Shown one piece after another: positions 32,569 through 40,901 of a stretch of DNA of 64,000 nt. The translations under genes and the position numbers were made by a program. The stretch's first letter is position 1, and every line of letters starts with the position of its first letter. The notes under the pieces were generated by a model, which was not told where the DNA came from, did no database searches, and worked only from the letters and a program-made list of their open reading frames with translations. Origin of the DNA: Pseudomonas sp. B21-048 (GTDB taxonomy: Bacteria; Pseudomonadota; Gammaproteobacteria; Pseudomonadales; Pseudomonadaceae); contig NZ_CP087168.1 in the NCBI RefSeq assembly GCF_024748615.1, positions 1,302,001 to 1,366,000 of the forward strand. Direction: 5' to 3'.

Positions 32569-33681
32569 TCAGTATTCCGACAGATCAGCCAAAGGATGCC
32601 GCCCCTCCCAGACCTTATGGAAATGCGCCTCCACCGCCGCCTCCGGCACAGTGTTGATGTCCGGCCAGTGCCAGCGAGGTTTCTGATCCTTGTCGATCAA
32701 CCGCGCTCGCACGCCTTCGCTGAACTCCGGATGACGGCAGCAGTTGAGGCTCATGGTGTATTCCATCTGAAAGACTTGAGCCAACGACAAGTGCCGGGCG
32801 CGGGCGATCTGTTCCCACACCAGATGAGCGGTCAAGGGCGAGCCTTCCGTCATGGTTTTGGCGGCACGACTGAACAGCGGATCAGAATGATCGTGCAGCG
32901 CATTGATGGCCTTCCAGGCGCAACCAACGTCGCTGACATCCAACAATTCGTCGATCTGCTCGCGTCGAGGCAGCCACTGCGCTTCGGGCAGCTGCGCGAT
33001 CGCTTCCTGCTGCAAGGCCTTGAGCAGGCTGTTGAGCTGCATGGCTGTCTGTTCCTGCCAGTTCAATTGCAGCAAACCTTCAAGCAGCTCATGCTGTTGA
33101 TCATCGCGCAGGAAGCGGTCAGCGAGGTCCAGATCGATCGCATCACGACCGTTCATCTGGGCGCCAGTCAGGCCGAGAAACAACCCGAGCTTGCCGGGTA
33201 ACCGCGACAGAAACCAACTGGCGCCGACGTCCGGATACAAGCCGATGCCGATCTCCGGCATCGCCAACCGGCTGCTCGGCGTGACAATCCGAATGCTCGC
33301 CCCTTGCAGCAGCCCCATGCCACCACCCAGTACGTACCCATGACCCCAGCAAATCAGCGGTTTGGGGTAGGTGTGCAGGTTGAAGTCGAGTCGATACTCT
33401 GCCGCAAAGAAGTGCGCAGCCAAGGGCGGCACTTCGCCGGGATGGTCGCGGCAGGCTTCCACCAGGCTGCGTACTTCACCGCCGGCGCAAAAAGCCTTGG
33501 GGCCATTGCCGCGCAGCAGCACGCAAACGATTTGTGGCTCCTTGGCCCAGGCGTCCAGTTGATCGCGCAGGGCGTTGATCATCGGCAAGGAGAGGGCGTT
33601 GAGGGACTTTTCGGCATCCAGGCTGGCGATGCCGATGCGTGCGCCGTCGGTGCCGGTGAGTTCTTCGAAGTGCAGATTCAT
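32569..33681 (-). CDS. 3-hydroxyisobutyryl-CoA hydrolase (enoyl-CoA hydratase/isomerase family)
   Basis: Crotonase-fold enzyme of 370 residues. The length and blocks FCAGGEVRSLVEACRDHPGE, YVLGGGMGLLQGASIRIVTP, MPEIGIGLYPDVGASWFLSR and the C-terminal GVRARLIDKDQKPRWHWP are those of 3-hydroxyisobutyryl-CoA hydrolases, which remove CoA in valine degradation. Simple enoyl-CoA hydratases are about 100 residues shorter. GAGGT on the minus strand supports the start at 33681. No other valine-pathway gene is adjacent, so the exact substrate should be treated as likely rather than proven. Confidence 0.88.
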   Translation of the reverse strand: MNLHFEELTGTDGARIGIASLDAEKSLNALSLPMINALRDQLDAWAKEPQIVCVLLRGNGPKAFCAGGEVRSLVEACRDHPGEVPPLAAHFFAAEYRLDFNLHTYPKPLICWGHGYVLGGGMGLLQGASIRIVTPSSRLAMPEIGIGLYPDVGASWFLSRLPGKLGLFLGLTGAQMNGRDAIDLDLADRFLRDDQQHELLEGLLQLNWQEQTAMQLNSLLKALQQEAIAQLPEAQWLPRREQIDELLDVSDVGCAWKAINALHDHSDPLFSRAAKTMTEGSPLTAHLVWEQIARARHLSLAQVFQMEYTMSLNCCRHPEFSEGVRARLIDKDQKPRWHWPDINTVPEAAVEAHFHKVWEGRHPLADLSEY

Positions 33682-33813
33682 CGTGACCTCGATCGGGAAA
33701 TTGAGCGTTCAGTATGATCGCTCTATAGGAAAGTGCCGGATCTGCGTCAGATCAATTGACAAGCAGGGTCAGCTTTCCTAGGGTTCGCCCCATTGTTTTT
33801 GCCGGATGTAACC

Positions 33814-34506
33814 ATGACTGCTGACGACCGTATCAAACTCGAACCGAGCTGGAAGGAGGCACTGCGTGCCGAATTCGACCAGCCTTACATGGCAGAGTTG
33901 CGCACATTCCTGCAACAGGAGCGCGCGGCGGGCAAGGAGATCTATCCACCCGGACCGATGATTTTCAACGCGCTCAATTCCACGCCGCTGGACAAGGTCA
34001 AAGTGGTCATCCTCGGTCAGGATCCTTACCACGGCCCGGGTCAGGCCCATGGGTTGTGCTTCTCGGTGCAACCGGGCGTGCCGGCACCGCCGTCGCTGGT
34101 GAACATCTATAAAGAATTAAAGCGCGACCTGAACATCGACATACCCAACCATGGTTATTTGCAGAGTTGGGCAGAACAGGGCGTGTTGATGCTCAATACC
34201 ACCATGACCGTGGAACGCGCGAATGCCAACGCCCATGCGGGCAAGGGCTGGCAATATTTTACCGACCGGATTATCGAAGTGGTCAGCGAACATCAGCCAC
34301 ATCTGGTGTTCCTGCTATGGGGCGCGCATGCCCAGAGCAAGCAGAAACTCATCGACGCCACCAAACACCTGGTGCTGACCTCGGTCCACCCCTCGCCGCT
34401 GTCCGCCTATCGCGGCTTCCTCGGCTGCGGGCACTTCAGCCGGGCGAACAAGTTTCTGGAGCAGAATGGCGAGACGCCGATCGAGTGGCGATTGCCGGCA
34501 GTTTGA
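33814..34506 (+). CDS. ung: Uracil-DNA glycosylase
   Basis: Family 1 UDG of 230 residues that excises uracil from DNA. The catalytic water-activating motif [18 protein letters not shown] has Asp70. The later motifs are [11 protein letters not shown] and [13 protein letters not shown] with His192. The start at 33814 ([14 protein letters not shown]) is the usual N-terminus of the Pseudomonas protein; a TTG/ATG-type extension to 33793 is not needed. Monocistronic, divergent from the hydrolase gene, with REP elements downstream. Confidence 0.96.
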   Translation: MTADDRIKLEPSWKEALRAEFDQPYMAELRTFLQQERAAGKEIYPPGPMIFNALNSTPLDKVKVVILGQDPYHGPGQAHGLCFSVQPGVPAPPSLVNIYKELKRDLNIDIPNHGYLQSWAEQGVLMLNTTMTVERANANAHAGKGWQYFTDRIIEVVSEHQPHLVFLLWGAHAQSKQKLIDATKHLVLTSVHPSPLSAYRGFLGCGHFSRANKFLEQNGETPIEWRLPAV

Positions 34507-34523
34507 TGGGTTGACCTGGCTGG

Positions 34524-34606
34524 CCCCATCGCGAGCAGGCTCGCGCCCACAAAGGTTTTGTGAGCAATGCAAATCCAATGTGGGAACGAGCCTGCTCGCG
34601 ATGGGG
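34524..34606. repeat. REP pair downstream of ung
   Basis: CCCCATCGCGAGCAGGCTCG... at 34524-34551 and its near reverse complement at 34579-34606 (two mismatches) form a large hairpin around AAGGTTTTGTGAGCAATG. Each arm contains the GAGCAGGCTC palindrome. It sits between convergent genes and may act as a transcription stop for both. Confidence 0.75.
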
Positions 34607-34619
34607 GCGACCCGGTCTA

Positions 34620-35660
34620 TCAGGGAGAATCCGGCTCCCGGTTCCAATACCGAAACAACGGCTCCGCCAGAAACAACACAAACAACAACCGCATCACCTG
34701 CATCGCCGTTACCAGCGGCACCGACAATTGCAGTGTCTCCGCCGTCAGGCTCATCTCGGCGATCCCGCCGGGCATCATGCCCAGCGTCAGCGAACGCAGA
34801 TCCAGATGGGTCAGCGCACTCAACCCCAATGCCGCCAACGTTGCGATTAACATGGTCAACGCCGTGCCGAGCAGGGTTCGGCCCATGAACGACGGTGCCC
34901 GTCGGAAGAACTGCCGATTGAAGTGACACCCCAACCCGCTGCCAATCAGCCACTGGCCAATCTGACTGCCGCCGTTGGGCAGACCGATGTGCAGGTCCCA
35001 AGCAATGCTCACCGTAGCACTCACCAGCAACGGTCCGAACAGCCAGGGATTGGGTTGTCGCAGCCGCTCCCAGATCCAGGCGGCAAGGGCGCCCGCTGGA
35101 AACAGAATGGCCAGCCACCACCAATTGACGGTCGTTGGATGCAAGACCGTCGCACCGTCGCCCAACAGATACTTGAACGCCGCCGGCACACACAGCACCA
35201 CTACGAGCACCCGCAAACTCTGCCCCGCCGCGACACGGCTGAGCACCGCGCCGTTGCGCGCGCCGAGGTTGACCATCTCCCCGGAGCCGCCGGGCATGCT
35301 GGAAAAGAATGCGGTGGCGCGATCTTCCCCGGTGCGCCGCATCAACCAGACCCCGACCACGGCGGACAGGCTGGTAACCAGCGCACCGAAGAAAATCAGA
35401 CCGAAGTGGCTCAGCACCTGCTCCATCACCACCGGGGTGAAGTGCAGGCCGATGCCGATACCGACGATCCACTGGCCGCACTTGCGCCCGCCAGGGATTT
35501 CCGCCAATTGCCAGGGAGTCAGACAGCGCACCAGGATGATCGCCAGCAACGAGCCGACCATCCACGGTAGCGGCCAGCCGATCTGGCTGGCGAGGTAACC
35601 GCCCAGCAGACCGACCAGCGGTGTTCCCCACCAGCTTTTGAAGGGCGGGCGATCAGACAT
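34620..35660 (-). CDS. AbrB family membrane protein (AmoA/YbgN-type)
   Basis: Polytopic membrane protein of 346 residues in which the AbrB duplication domain appears twice: GYLASQIGWPLPWMVGSLLA near the start and later LHIGLPNGGSQIGQWLIGSG with MMPGGIAEMSLTAETLQ. The half-way motif MPGGSGEMVNLGARNGAVLS pairs with that second one. Often mis-named 'ammonia monooxygenase' or 'AbrB regulator', it is probably a transporter. It overlaps the tctA stop by 8 bases, so it belongs to the tct operon as its last gene, a position that suggests a role in the uptake or export of the same tricarboxylates. Confidence 0.85.
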   Translation of the reverse strand: MSDRPPFKSWWGTPLVGLLGGYLASQIGWPLPWMVGSLLAIILVRCLTPWQLAEIPGGRKCGQWIVGIGIGLHFTPVVMEQVLSHFGLIFFGALVTSLSAVVGVWLMRRTGEDRATAFFSSMPGGSGEMVNLGARNGAVLSRVAAGQSLRVLVVVLCVPAAFKYLLGDGATVLHPTTVNWWWLAILFPAGALAAWIWERLRQPNPWLFGPLLVSATVSIAWDLHIGLPNGGSQIGQWLIGSGLGCHFNRQFFRRAPSFMGRTLLGTALTMLIATLAALGLSALTHLDLRSLTLGMMPGGIAEMSLTAETLQLSVPLVTAMQVMRLLFVLFLAEPLFRYWNREPDSP

Positions 35661-37167
35661 CGGCGAGCGCGCGCCGGGCGACCGAACGTTTGCGCCAGAT
35701 ACGCAGCAGCGGCATCAGCAACATGATTGCAGTCAGTACCCAGCAACCGAACGTGATCGGGCTCGACCAGAGGATTTCCAGCGCACCGTTGGAAATCGAC
35801 AACGCGCGACGCAGGTTCTGTTCCATCAGGCCGCCGAGGATGAAGCCCAGCAGCACTGGCGACAACGGGAAATCCAGCTTGCGCAGGATGTAGCCGAAGA
35901 TACCGATGCCGATCATCAGGAACAGGTCGAACGTGGTGGCATGCACCGCGTAGACACCGATCCCGGTGATGATCGCGATCACCGGCACCAGCGCCCAGTT
36001 CGGCACGGCGAGGATGCGGGTAAAGATGCGGATCATCGGAATGTTGAGGATCACCAGCATCACGTTGGCGACGAACAACGACGCGATCAGGCCCCAGACG
36101 ATGTCCGGTTGCTGCTGGAACAACAGCGGGCCCGGGGTGATGTTGTACAGCGACAGTGCGCCAATCATCACCGCCGTGGTACCCGAACCCGGAACGCCGA
36201 GAGTCAGCATCGGCACCAGTGCACCGCAGGCGGCGCCACCGATGGCGGTTTCCGGCGCCGCGAGGCCACGCATGTCGCCTTGTCCGAATGTGCCCTTGGC
36301 GCCGGCGATACGTTTTTCGGTCATGTAGGCCACAGCACTGGCCAATGTCGCGCCTGCACCCGGCAACACGCCCATAATGAAGCCCAGCAAACCGCACCGG
36401 ATGTTCACCACGAACACCGCTGAAGCTTCCTTGAAGTTGAACATCATGCGCCCGGTGGCTTTCACCGCTTCCTGGCCTCGGTGGGTTTTTTCCAGCAGCA
36501 GGAGGATTTCGCTGATGGAGAACAGACCCAATACCAACACGACGAACTGAATGCCGTCCGTCAGGTGAATGTTGTCCCCAGTGAAGCGGTAAACGCCGCT
36601 GTTGGCATCGATCCCGACGCTCGACAGAAACAGACCGATCAGCGCCGCGATGAAGGTCTTGAGCGGTCGATCGCCGGCCATGCCGCCGAGACAGACAATC
36701 GCAAACACCATCAGCACGAAATACTCCGCCGGCCCGAAGGCAATCGCCCATTTCGCCAGCAGCGGGGCGAACAGCACCATGCCGCACGTCGCGATGAATG
36801 CACCGATGAACGAGCTCCATGCCGACAGCGACAGCGCTACACCAGCCAAGCCTTTGCGGGCCATCGGGTAACCGTCGAGGGTGGTCATTACGGTGGAGGC
36901 TTCACCTGGAATGTTCAGCAGGATCGAGCTGATCCGGCCGCCGTATTCGCAACCCAGATATACCGCCGCCAGCAGGATCAACGCCGACTCCGGTGGCAGG
37001 CCGAGGGCGAACGCGATCGGAATCAGCAACGCCACGCCGTTGATCGGGCCCAGACCCGGCAACAGCCCTACGACGGTGCCGATCAGAGTGCCGCACAGCG
37101 CGGTCACGAGATTGTACGGGCTCAGCGCAACGCCAAAGCCCTGACCCAAATAGCCAAGAGTATCCAT
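35653..37167 (-). CDS. tctA: Tripartite tricarboxylate transporter, large permease TctA
   Basis: Large membrane component of 504 residues with about twelve helices. The family signatures are GLLPGLGPINGVALLIPIAF, GGRISSILLNIPGEASTVMT, LGVPGSGTTAVMIGALSLYN and ILGGLMEQNLRRALSIS. It transports citrate-type acids with a cation, fed by TctC. It starts one base after the tctB stop and overlaps the AbrB gene. Confidence 0.96.
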   Translation of the reverse strand: MDTLGYLGQGFGVALSPYNLVTALCGTLIGTVVGLLPGLGPINGVALLIPIAFALGLPPESALILLAAVYLGCEYGGRISSILLNIPGEASTVMTTLDGYPMARKGLAGVALSLSAWSSFIGAFIATCGMVLFAPLLAKWAIAFGPAEYFVLMVFAIVCLGGMAGDRPLKTFIAALIGLFLSSVGIDANSGVYRFTGDNIHLTDGIQFVVLVLGLFSISEILLLLEKTHRGQEAVKATGRMMFNFKEASAVFVVNIRCGLLGFIMGVLPGAGATLASAVAYMTEKRIAGAKGTFGQGDMRGLAAPETAIGGAACGALVPMLTLGVPGSGTTAVMIGALSLYNITPGPLLFQQQPDIVWGLIASLFVANVMLVILNIPMIRIFTRILAVPNWALVPVIAIITGIGVYAVHATTFDLFLMIGIGIFGYILRKLDFPLSPVLLGFILGGLMEQNLRRALSISNGALEILWSSPITFGCWVLTAIMLLMPLLRIWRKRSVARRALADV

Positions 37168-37168
37168 A

Positions 37169-37627
37169 TCAGTTCTCCAGAGCGTCGAGCACGCCCAGCG
37201 GCAGTGGCACGTCCATCAACTTGTCGAACAGCAGATAAAGACCGATAGCCATCAGGCTGATGATCACCGCGCTGGGCAGCCAGCGGCCGCCATACAGGCG
37301 TGCCATCGGGACACCGATCAGAATGCTGGCGACGATGAAACCAAGGGGTTCGAAGGTCCCGGCGAACACCAGCAACAGCAGCACGCAGATGCCGATTTTG
37401 ATCAGGGTTTCGCGGTCCAGTTTCGGGTCATCGTCGCTGTGCACGATCGGCGCCGGTCGAAACACCATGTACAGCAACGCCAGGCCCATCAGTCCAAGCA
37501 TCAGCAGAGGGAAGGCCCGAGGCCCGACCGGTTCGTAGGAAAAAGCCGCCTGATACGGCCACGCCATCAGCGCCAGGCCGATACAGGCCAGCAACAGCAC
37601 CGAAGCGAAAATGCGTTGTATGAGCAT
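37169..37627 (-). CDS. tctB: Tripartite tricarboxylate transporter, small permease TctB
   Basis: Small membrane component of 152 residues with four hydrophobic helices (RIFASVLLLACIGLALMAWP, FPLLMLGLMGLALLYMVFRP, GICVLLLLVFAGTFEPLGFI, AVIISLMAIGLYLLFDKLMD). The last helix ends with the TctB pattern FDKLMDVPLPLG. The ATG at 37627 has AGGAG 8 bases upstream on its strand; a longer start to 37645 is less likely. It sits between tctC (58-base gap) and tctA. Confidence 0.92.
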   Translation of the reverse strand: MLIQRIFASVLLLACIGLALMAWPYQAAFSYEPVGPRAFPLLMLGLMGLALLYMVFRPAPIVHSDDDPKLDRETLIKIGICVLLLLVFAGTFEPLGFIVASILIGVPMARLYGGRWLPSAVIISLMAIGLYLLFDKLMDVPLPLGVLDALEN

Positions 37628-37685
37628 AAGGAACTCCTGGGCCACGACCCCGAGAACCGGGGTCGTGTCTGCTAGACAGAGGCGA

Positions 37686-38663
37686 TCACTGGATCAGGCC
37701 GAACTCTTTGGCCAGCACTTTGTAGTCCGCGACCTGCTTCTTCACGTAGGTGTCCAGCTCCGGGCCGGTCATGGCGAACGGGAACAGTTCGCGCTGATCG
37801 CGCAGCTTGGCGAAATCCTCGGAGGCCAGCAGTTTGTCGAAGGCGTCTTTCCACCAGGCGTAGTCTTCGTCGCTGACTTTTGGCCCGAGGTAGAAACCGC
37901 GAACCACGGGCCAGACGATGTCGTAGCCTTGCTCTTTAGCAGTCGGAATGTCTTTCATTTCCGGCTCGTCCAGACGCTTCTCGGAGAACACCGCCAGCAG
38001 ACGCATGTCGCCGCTCAGGATGTGTGGCATGGAGTCGGAGATGTCGGTGCTGCCGACCTGGATGTGGCCGCCGAGCAGGGCTGTGGCGATTTCACCGCCG
38101 CCTTCGAGGGCGACGTAGCGCAGGTCGCGTGGGTTGATCCCGGCCGCTTTGGCGATCAGCGCGGTCTGCATCCAGTCCTGGCTGCCGACGGTGCCGCTGG
38201 AACCGATCACCACGGCGCTCGGATCTTTCTTCAAGGCTTTGATCAGATCGTCCAGGGTCTTGTAAGGCGAATCGCTTTTGACCGCGATGGCGCCATAGCT
38301 TGTGCCAACAGCGGCCAACCAGCGGACGGCGTTTTCATCGAAACGACCGAACTTGCCTTGGGCCAGGTTCAGCAGCGAACCGCTGGACCATGCCACCAGC
38401 GTGCCAGCATCGGCCGGGCGCTGGGCGACCACCGCGTTGTACGCCACCGCGCCGACACCACCGGGCATATAGGTCACGCGCATTGGTTTGGTCAGCAGCT
38501 TTTCGTTGACCAGCGCGCTTTGCGCCAGTTTGCAGGTGAGGTCGAAACCGCCGCCCGGCGAGGCCGGGGCGATGCATTCCGGGCGTTTGGGTTCGGCCAG
38601 CAATTGGCCGGCGAACAGCATGATGCCGGTAGCCAGAGCAATTTTACGCAGTGATAGGTTCAT
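37686..38663 (-). CDS. tctC: Tripartite tricarboxylate transporter, periplasmic binding protein TctC
   Basis: Exported solute-binding protein of 325 residues. The signal peptide is RKIALATGIMLFAGQLLA. The ligand-binding region carries ECIAPASPGGGFDLTCKLAQ, GGVGAVAYNAVVAQRPADA and VVIGSSGTVGSQDWMQTAL, the Bug-family phosphate-like pocket for carboxylates. GGAG 7 bases before the ATG (minus strand) is the ribosome site. It lies 39 bases after opdH and is likely the second gene of the operon, giving a complete porin-binding protein-permease path. Confidence 0.95.
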   Translation of the reverse strand: MNLSLRKIALATGIMLFAGQLLAEPKRPECIAPASPGGGFDLTCKLAQSALVNEKLLTKPMRVTYMPGGVGAVAYNAVVAQRPADAGTLVAWSSGSLLNLAQGKFGRFDENAVRWLAAVGTSYGAIAVKSDSPYKTLDDLIKALKKDPSAVVIGSSGTVGSQDWMQTALIAKAAGINPRDLRYVALEGGGEIATALLGGHIQVGSTDISDSMPHILSGDMRLLAVFSEKRLDEPEMKDIPTAKEQGYDIVWPVVRGFYLGPKVSDEDYAWWKDAFDKLLASEDFAKLRDQRELFPFAMTGPELDTYVKKQVADYKVLAKEFGLIQ

Positions 38664-38702
38664 TCAAGTCTCCTTAAGAGTTTTTGTTATGGATGTACTG
38701 AA

Positions 38703-39995
38703 TTACCAAAGGGCAACGCTATAGCTCACCAGCAGACGCACTTCATCGGCATCGCGAGCGGAGTAGTTGGAACGGTAGGTGGCATTGCGCAGGCGTACAG
38801 CGACGTCTTTCAGGGTGCCGCTTTGTACGACGTATTTGATCTCGGTGTTGCGTTCCCACTCTTTGCCTTCATCACCGTTCTTGAGCTTGATGTTGTCACC
38901 GCTCACGTAACGGCTCATGAAACTCAGGCCGGGAATGCCGAGTTTGGCGAAGTCATAGTCGTAACGTGCCTGCCAGGAGTGTTCTTCGGCACCGGCAAAG
39001 TCATTGATCTGTACGAAGTTGACCAGGTACGGGTCGCTGCCATCGACATAGGGGAAGGCACTGTCGCCGGACATGTGTTGATAACCGGCGCTGAATTTAT
39101 GCCCGCTCAAGGCATAGCTCGCCAGGCCGTTGAGGGAATTGTTGTCGATTGGGCCGCCACGTGCTGCGCCCTCGTCATCACTGATGGCCAATCGCACGTC
39201 GGTGCCGAACGTGCCGGGGCCGAACGGCTGCGAGGCGACCACGCCAAGAAAGTGCTGGTTATAGACTTCATCGAGTTGGGCGAAGTGGTAGCTGCCGGTG
39301 ATCTTGTCGGTGAACTTATAGTCCACGCCGCCAAAATCAAAGTGCTTGCCGGCCACGGTGCCGGCGAAGCGGCTGTTCTTGTTGTTGAGGGCGATGTCCT
39401 CGAAATCGGTGCTGTCGCGGTCCTTGGCTTTCTCCAGACGCCCGCCGGTGAAGGTCAGGTTCTTGATCTCTTTGGAGGTCAACAGGCCGCCTTCAAAGGT
39501 CTGCGGCAGAATACGCCCGTCATTGGGTTTGAGGATTGGCAATTCCGGAATCAGGCTGCCGATTTTCAATTCCGTGGCCCAGATTTTCACTTTGCCGGTC
39601 AGGCCGAGCTTGGAATATTCATCCGCCGCGCGACCGTCGTCATGGGTCGGCAACAGACCGGTGCCGGTGCGGTCCGGACTCGAATCGAGTTTCACCCCCA
39701 GCATGCCCAGCGCATCGACACCGAACCCCACGGTGCCGTCGGTGTAACCCGATTGCAGATTGAGCATGAACCCCTGAGCCCATTCGTCCCGCTTCGATTG
39801 CTGGGCGCTGGTACCGTCGCGAAAGTCGCGGTTGAAATACATGTTGCGGGTTTCGAAGGTTGCCGTACTGTCTTCGAAGAAGGCAGCCTGGCTCAACGGC
39901 GAAAAGCCGGCGAGGGCGGCGGCACTGGCAAGGGCGGTGTGGCTGAGGCGGGAAAAACGAGCAGGCGGGCGAGCCTGAAGCTGCATGGACAGCAT
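38703..39995 (-). CDS. opdH: OprD family outer-membrane porin, OpdH type
   Basis: Outer-membrane beta-barrel of 430 residues. The signal peptide is ARFSRLSHTALASAAALAGF...SQA, the mature part starts AFFEDSTATFETRNMYFNRD as in OprD/OccD-OccK porins, and it ends with an aromatic residue (SVALW) needed for insertion. The locus order (porin next to tctCBA, divergent tctDE) is the same as the tricarboxylate locus PA0752-PA0757 of P. aeruginosa, whose OpdH admits cis-aconitate and citrate-like acids. GGAG at 40005-40008 (minus strand) supports the start at 39995. Confidence 0.92.
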   Translation of the reverse strand: MLSMQLQARPPARFSRLSHTALASAAALAGFSPLSQAAFFEDSTATFETRNMYFNRDFRDGTSAQQSKRDEWAQGFMLNLQSGYTDGTVGFGVDALGMLGVKLDSSPDRTGTGLLPTHDDGRAADEYSKLGLTGKVKIWATELKIGSLIPELPILKPNDGRILPQTFEGGLLTSKEIKNLTFTGGRLEKAKDRDSTDFEDIALNNKNSRFAGTVAGKHFDFGGVDYKFTDKITGSYHFAQLDEVYNQHFLGVVASQPFGPGTFGTDVRLAISDDEGAARGGPIDNNSLNGLASYALSGHKFSAGYQHMSGDSAFPYVDGSDPYLVNFVQINDFAGAEEHSWQARYDYDFAKLGIPGLSFMSRYVSGDNIKLKNGDEGKEWERNTEIKYVVQSGTLKDVAVRLRNATYRSNYSARDADEVRLLVSYSVALW

Positions 39996-40229
39996 GGTGA
40001 TGTACTCCGTTTATTGTTCTTATTGGCGAAAACGCTTCGAGGCGTTTCTCGTACTGCTATGGGCACTAGCAACGGCAGTCGAAACTGTCCGTGGCTGGAC
40101 TCTAACTGGCCAACCTTTCGCTAACCTTTCAGCTGACTTTCACGGTTTTCGGGCTTCACAGCGACGGATGCGGCTGTAAACTCCGCGCCAAAGAATGGCG
40201 TCGACCATCCCTGAATGAGGTAAAGATCC
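39996..40229. promoter_or_regulatory. opdH-tctCBA / tctDE divergent control region with 11-bp-spaced repeats
   Basis: Three copies of an AACCTTTC-like element lie head to tail, one every 11 bases: AACCTTTC at 40112, AACCTTTC at 40123, and the weaker TGACTTTC at 40134. OmpR/PhoB-type regulators bind such 11-bp repeats, and TctD is of that type, so this is probably its site. It is 89-118 bases before tctD and 117-146 bases before opdH (start 39995). A further palindromic AAACGC-TTCGAG-GCGTTT is at 40029-40046. Confidence 0.6.
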
Positions 40230-40901
40230 ATGCGTGTTCTGCTCGTTGAAGACCATCTGCAGCTTGCCGAAAGTGTCGCTCAGGCGCTCAAGAGCACCGG
40301 GCTGACCGTGGATGTGTTGCACGACGGTGTAGCGGCCGACCTGGCCTTGAGCAGCGAGGAATACGCCGTGGCGATCCTCGACGTCGGCCTGCCGCGCATG
40401 GATGGCTTCGAAGTGCTGGCGCGCCTGCGGGCCCGGGGCAAGAACCTGCCGGTGCTGATGCTGACTGCCCGCAGCGACGTCAAGGATCGGGTCCATGGCC
40501 TGAATCTTGGGGCTGACGATTACCTGGCCAAACCCTTCGAGCTGACAGAGCTCGAAGCCCGGGTCAAAGCCTTGCTGCGTCGCAGTGTGCTCGGTGGTGA
40601 ACGTCAGCAGCGTTGTGGTGTGCTGGCCTATGACCTGGACACCCGGCGCTTCACTCTTGGCGAAGAATTGCTGACCCTGACCTCCCGCGAACAGGCGGTG
40701 CTCGAAGCCCTGATCGCCCGTCCCGGTCGAGTGATGAGCAAGGAGCAACTGGCCGCCCAGGTTTTCGGCCTGGACGAGGAGGCGAGTCCTGATGCCATCG
40801 AAATCTACGTTCACCGCTTGCGCAAGAAACTCGACGGGCAGCCGGTGGCTATCGTGACCTTCCGCGGCCTTGGCTATCTGCTGGAAAGCCGCGATGTATA
40901 A
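40230..40901 (+). CDS. tctD: Response regulator TctD
   Basis: OmpR-family response regulator of 223 residues. The receiver domain has Asp51 in AILDVGLPRMDGFEV as phosphorylation site and the switch lysine in YLAKPFELTELEARV. The C-terminal winged helix runs over about residues 125-220 (GEELLTLTSREQAVLEALIA, IEIYVHRLRKKLDG). It should activate the divergent opdH-tctCBA operon when tricarboxylates are present. It overlaps tctE by 8 bases. It is a standard QseB-like protein; the TctD name rests on locus context. Confidence 0.93.
   Translation: MRVLLVEDHLQLAESVAQALKSTGLTVDVLHDGVAADLALSSEEYAVAILDVGLPRMDGFEVLARLRARGKNLPVLMLTARSDVKDRVHGLNLGADDYLAKPFELTELEARVKALLRRSVLGGERQQRCGVLAYDLDTRRFTLGEELLTLTSREQAVLEALIARPGRVMSKEQLAAQVFGLDEEASPDAIEIYVHRLRKKLDGQPVAIVTFRGLGYLLESRDV

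Noticed and set aside
34315..36820. Long minus-strand frames (438 and 433 codons) around the AbrB and TctA genes
   Set aside because: They are out-of-frame readings of abrB and tctA, both of which have intact family motifs.
38823..40124. 433-codon plus-strand frame opposite opdH
   Set aside because: Shadow of the porin gene; it also crosses the opdH-tctD control region.
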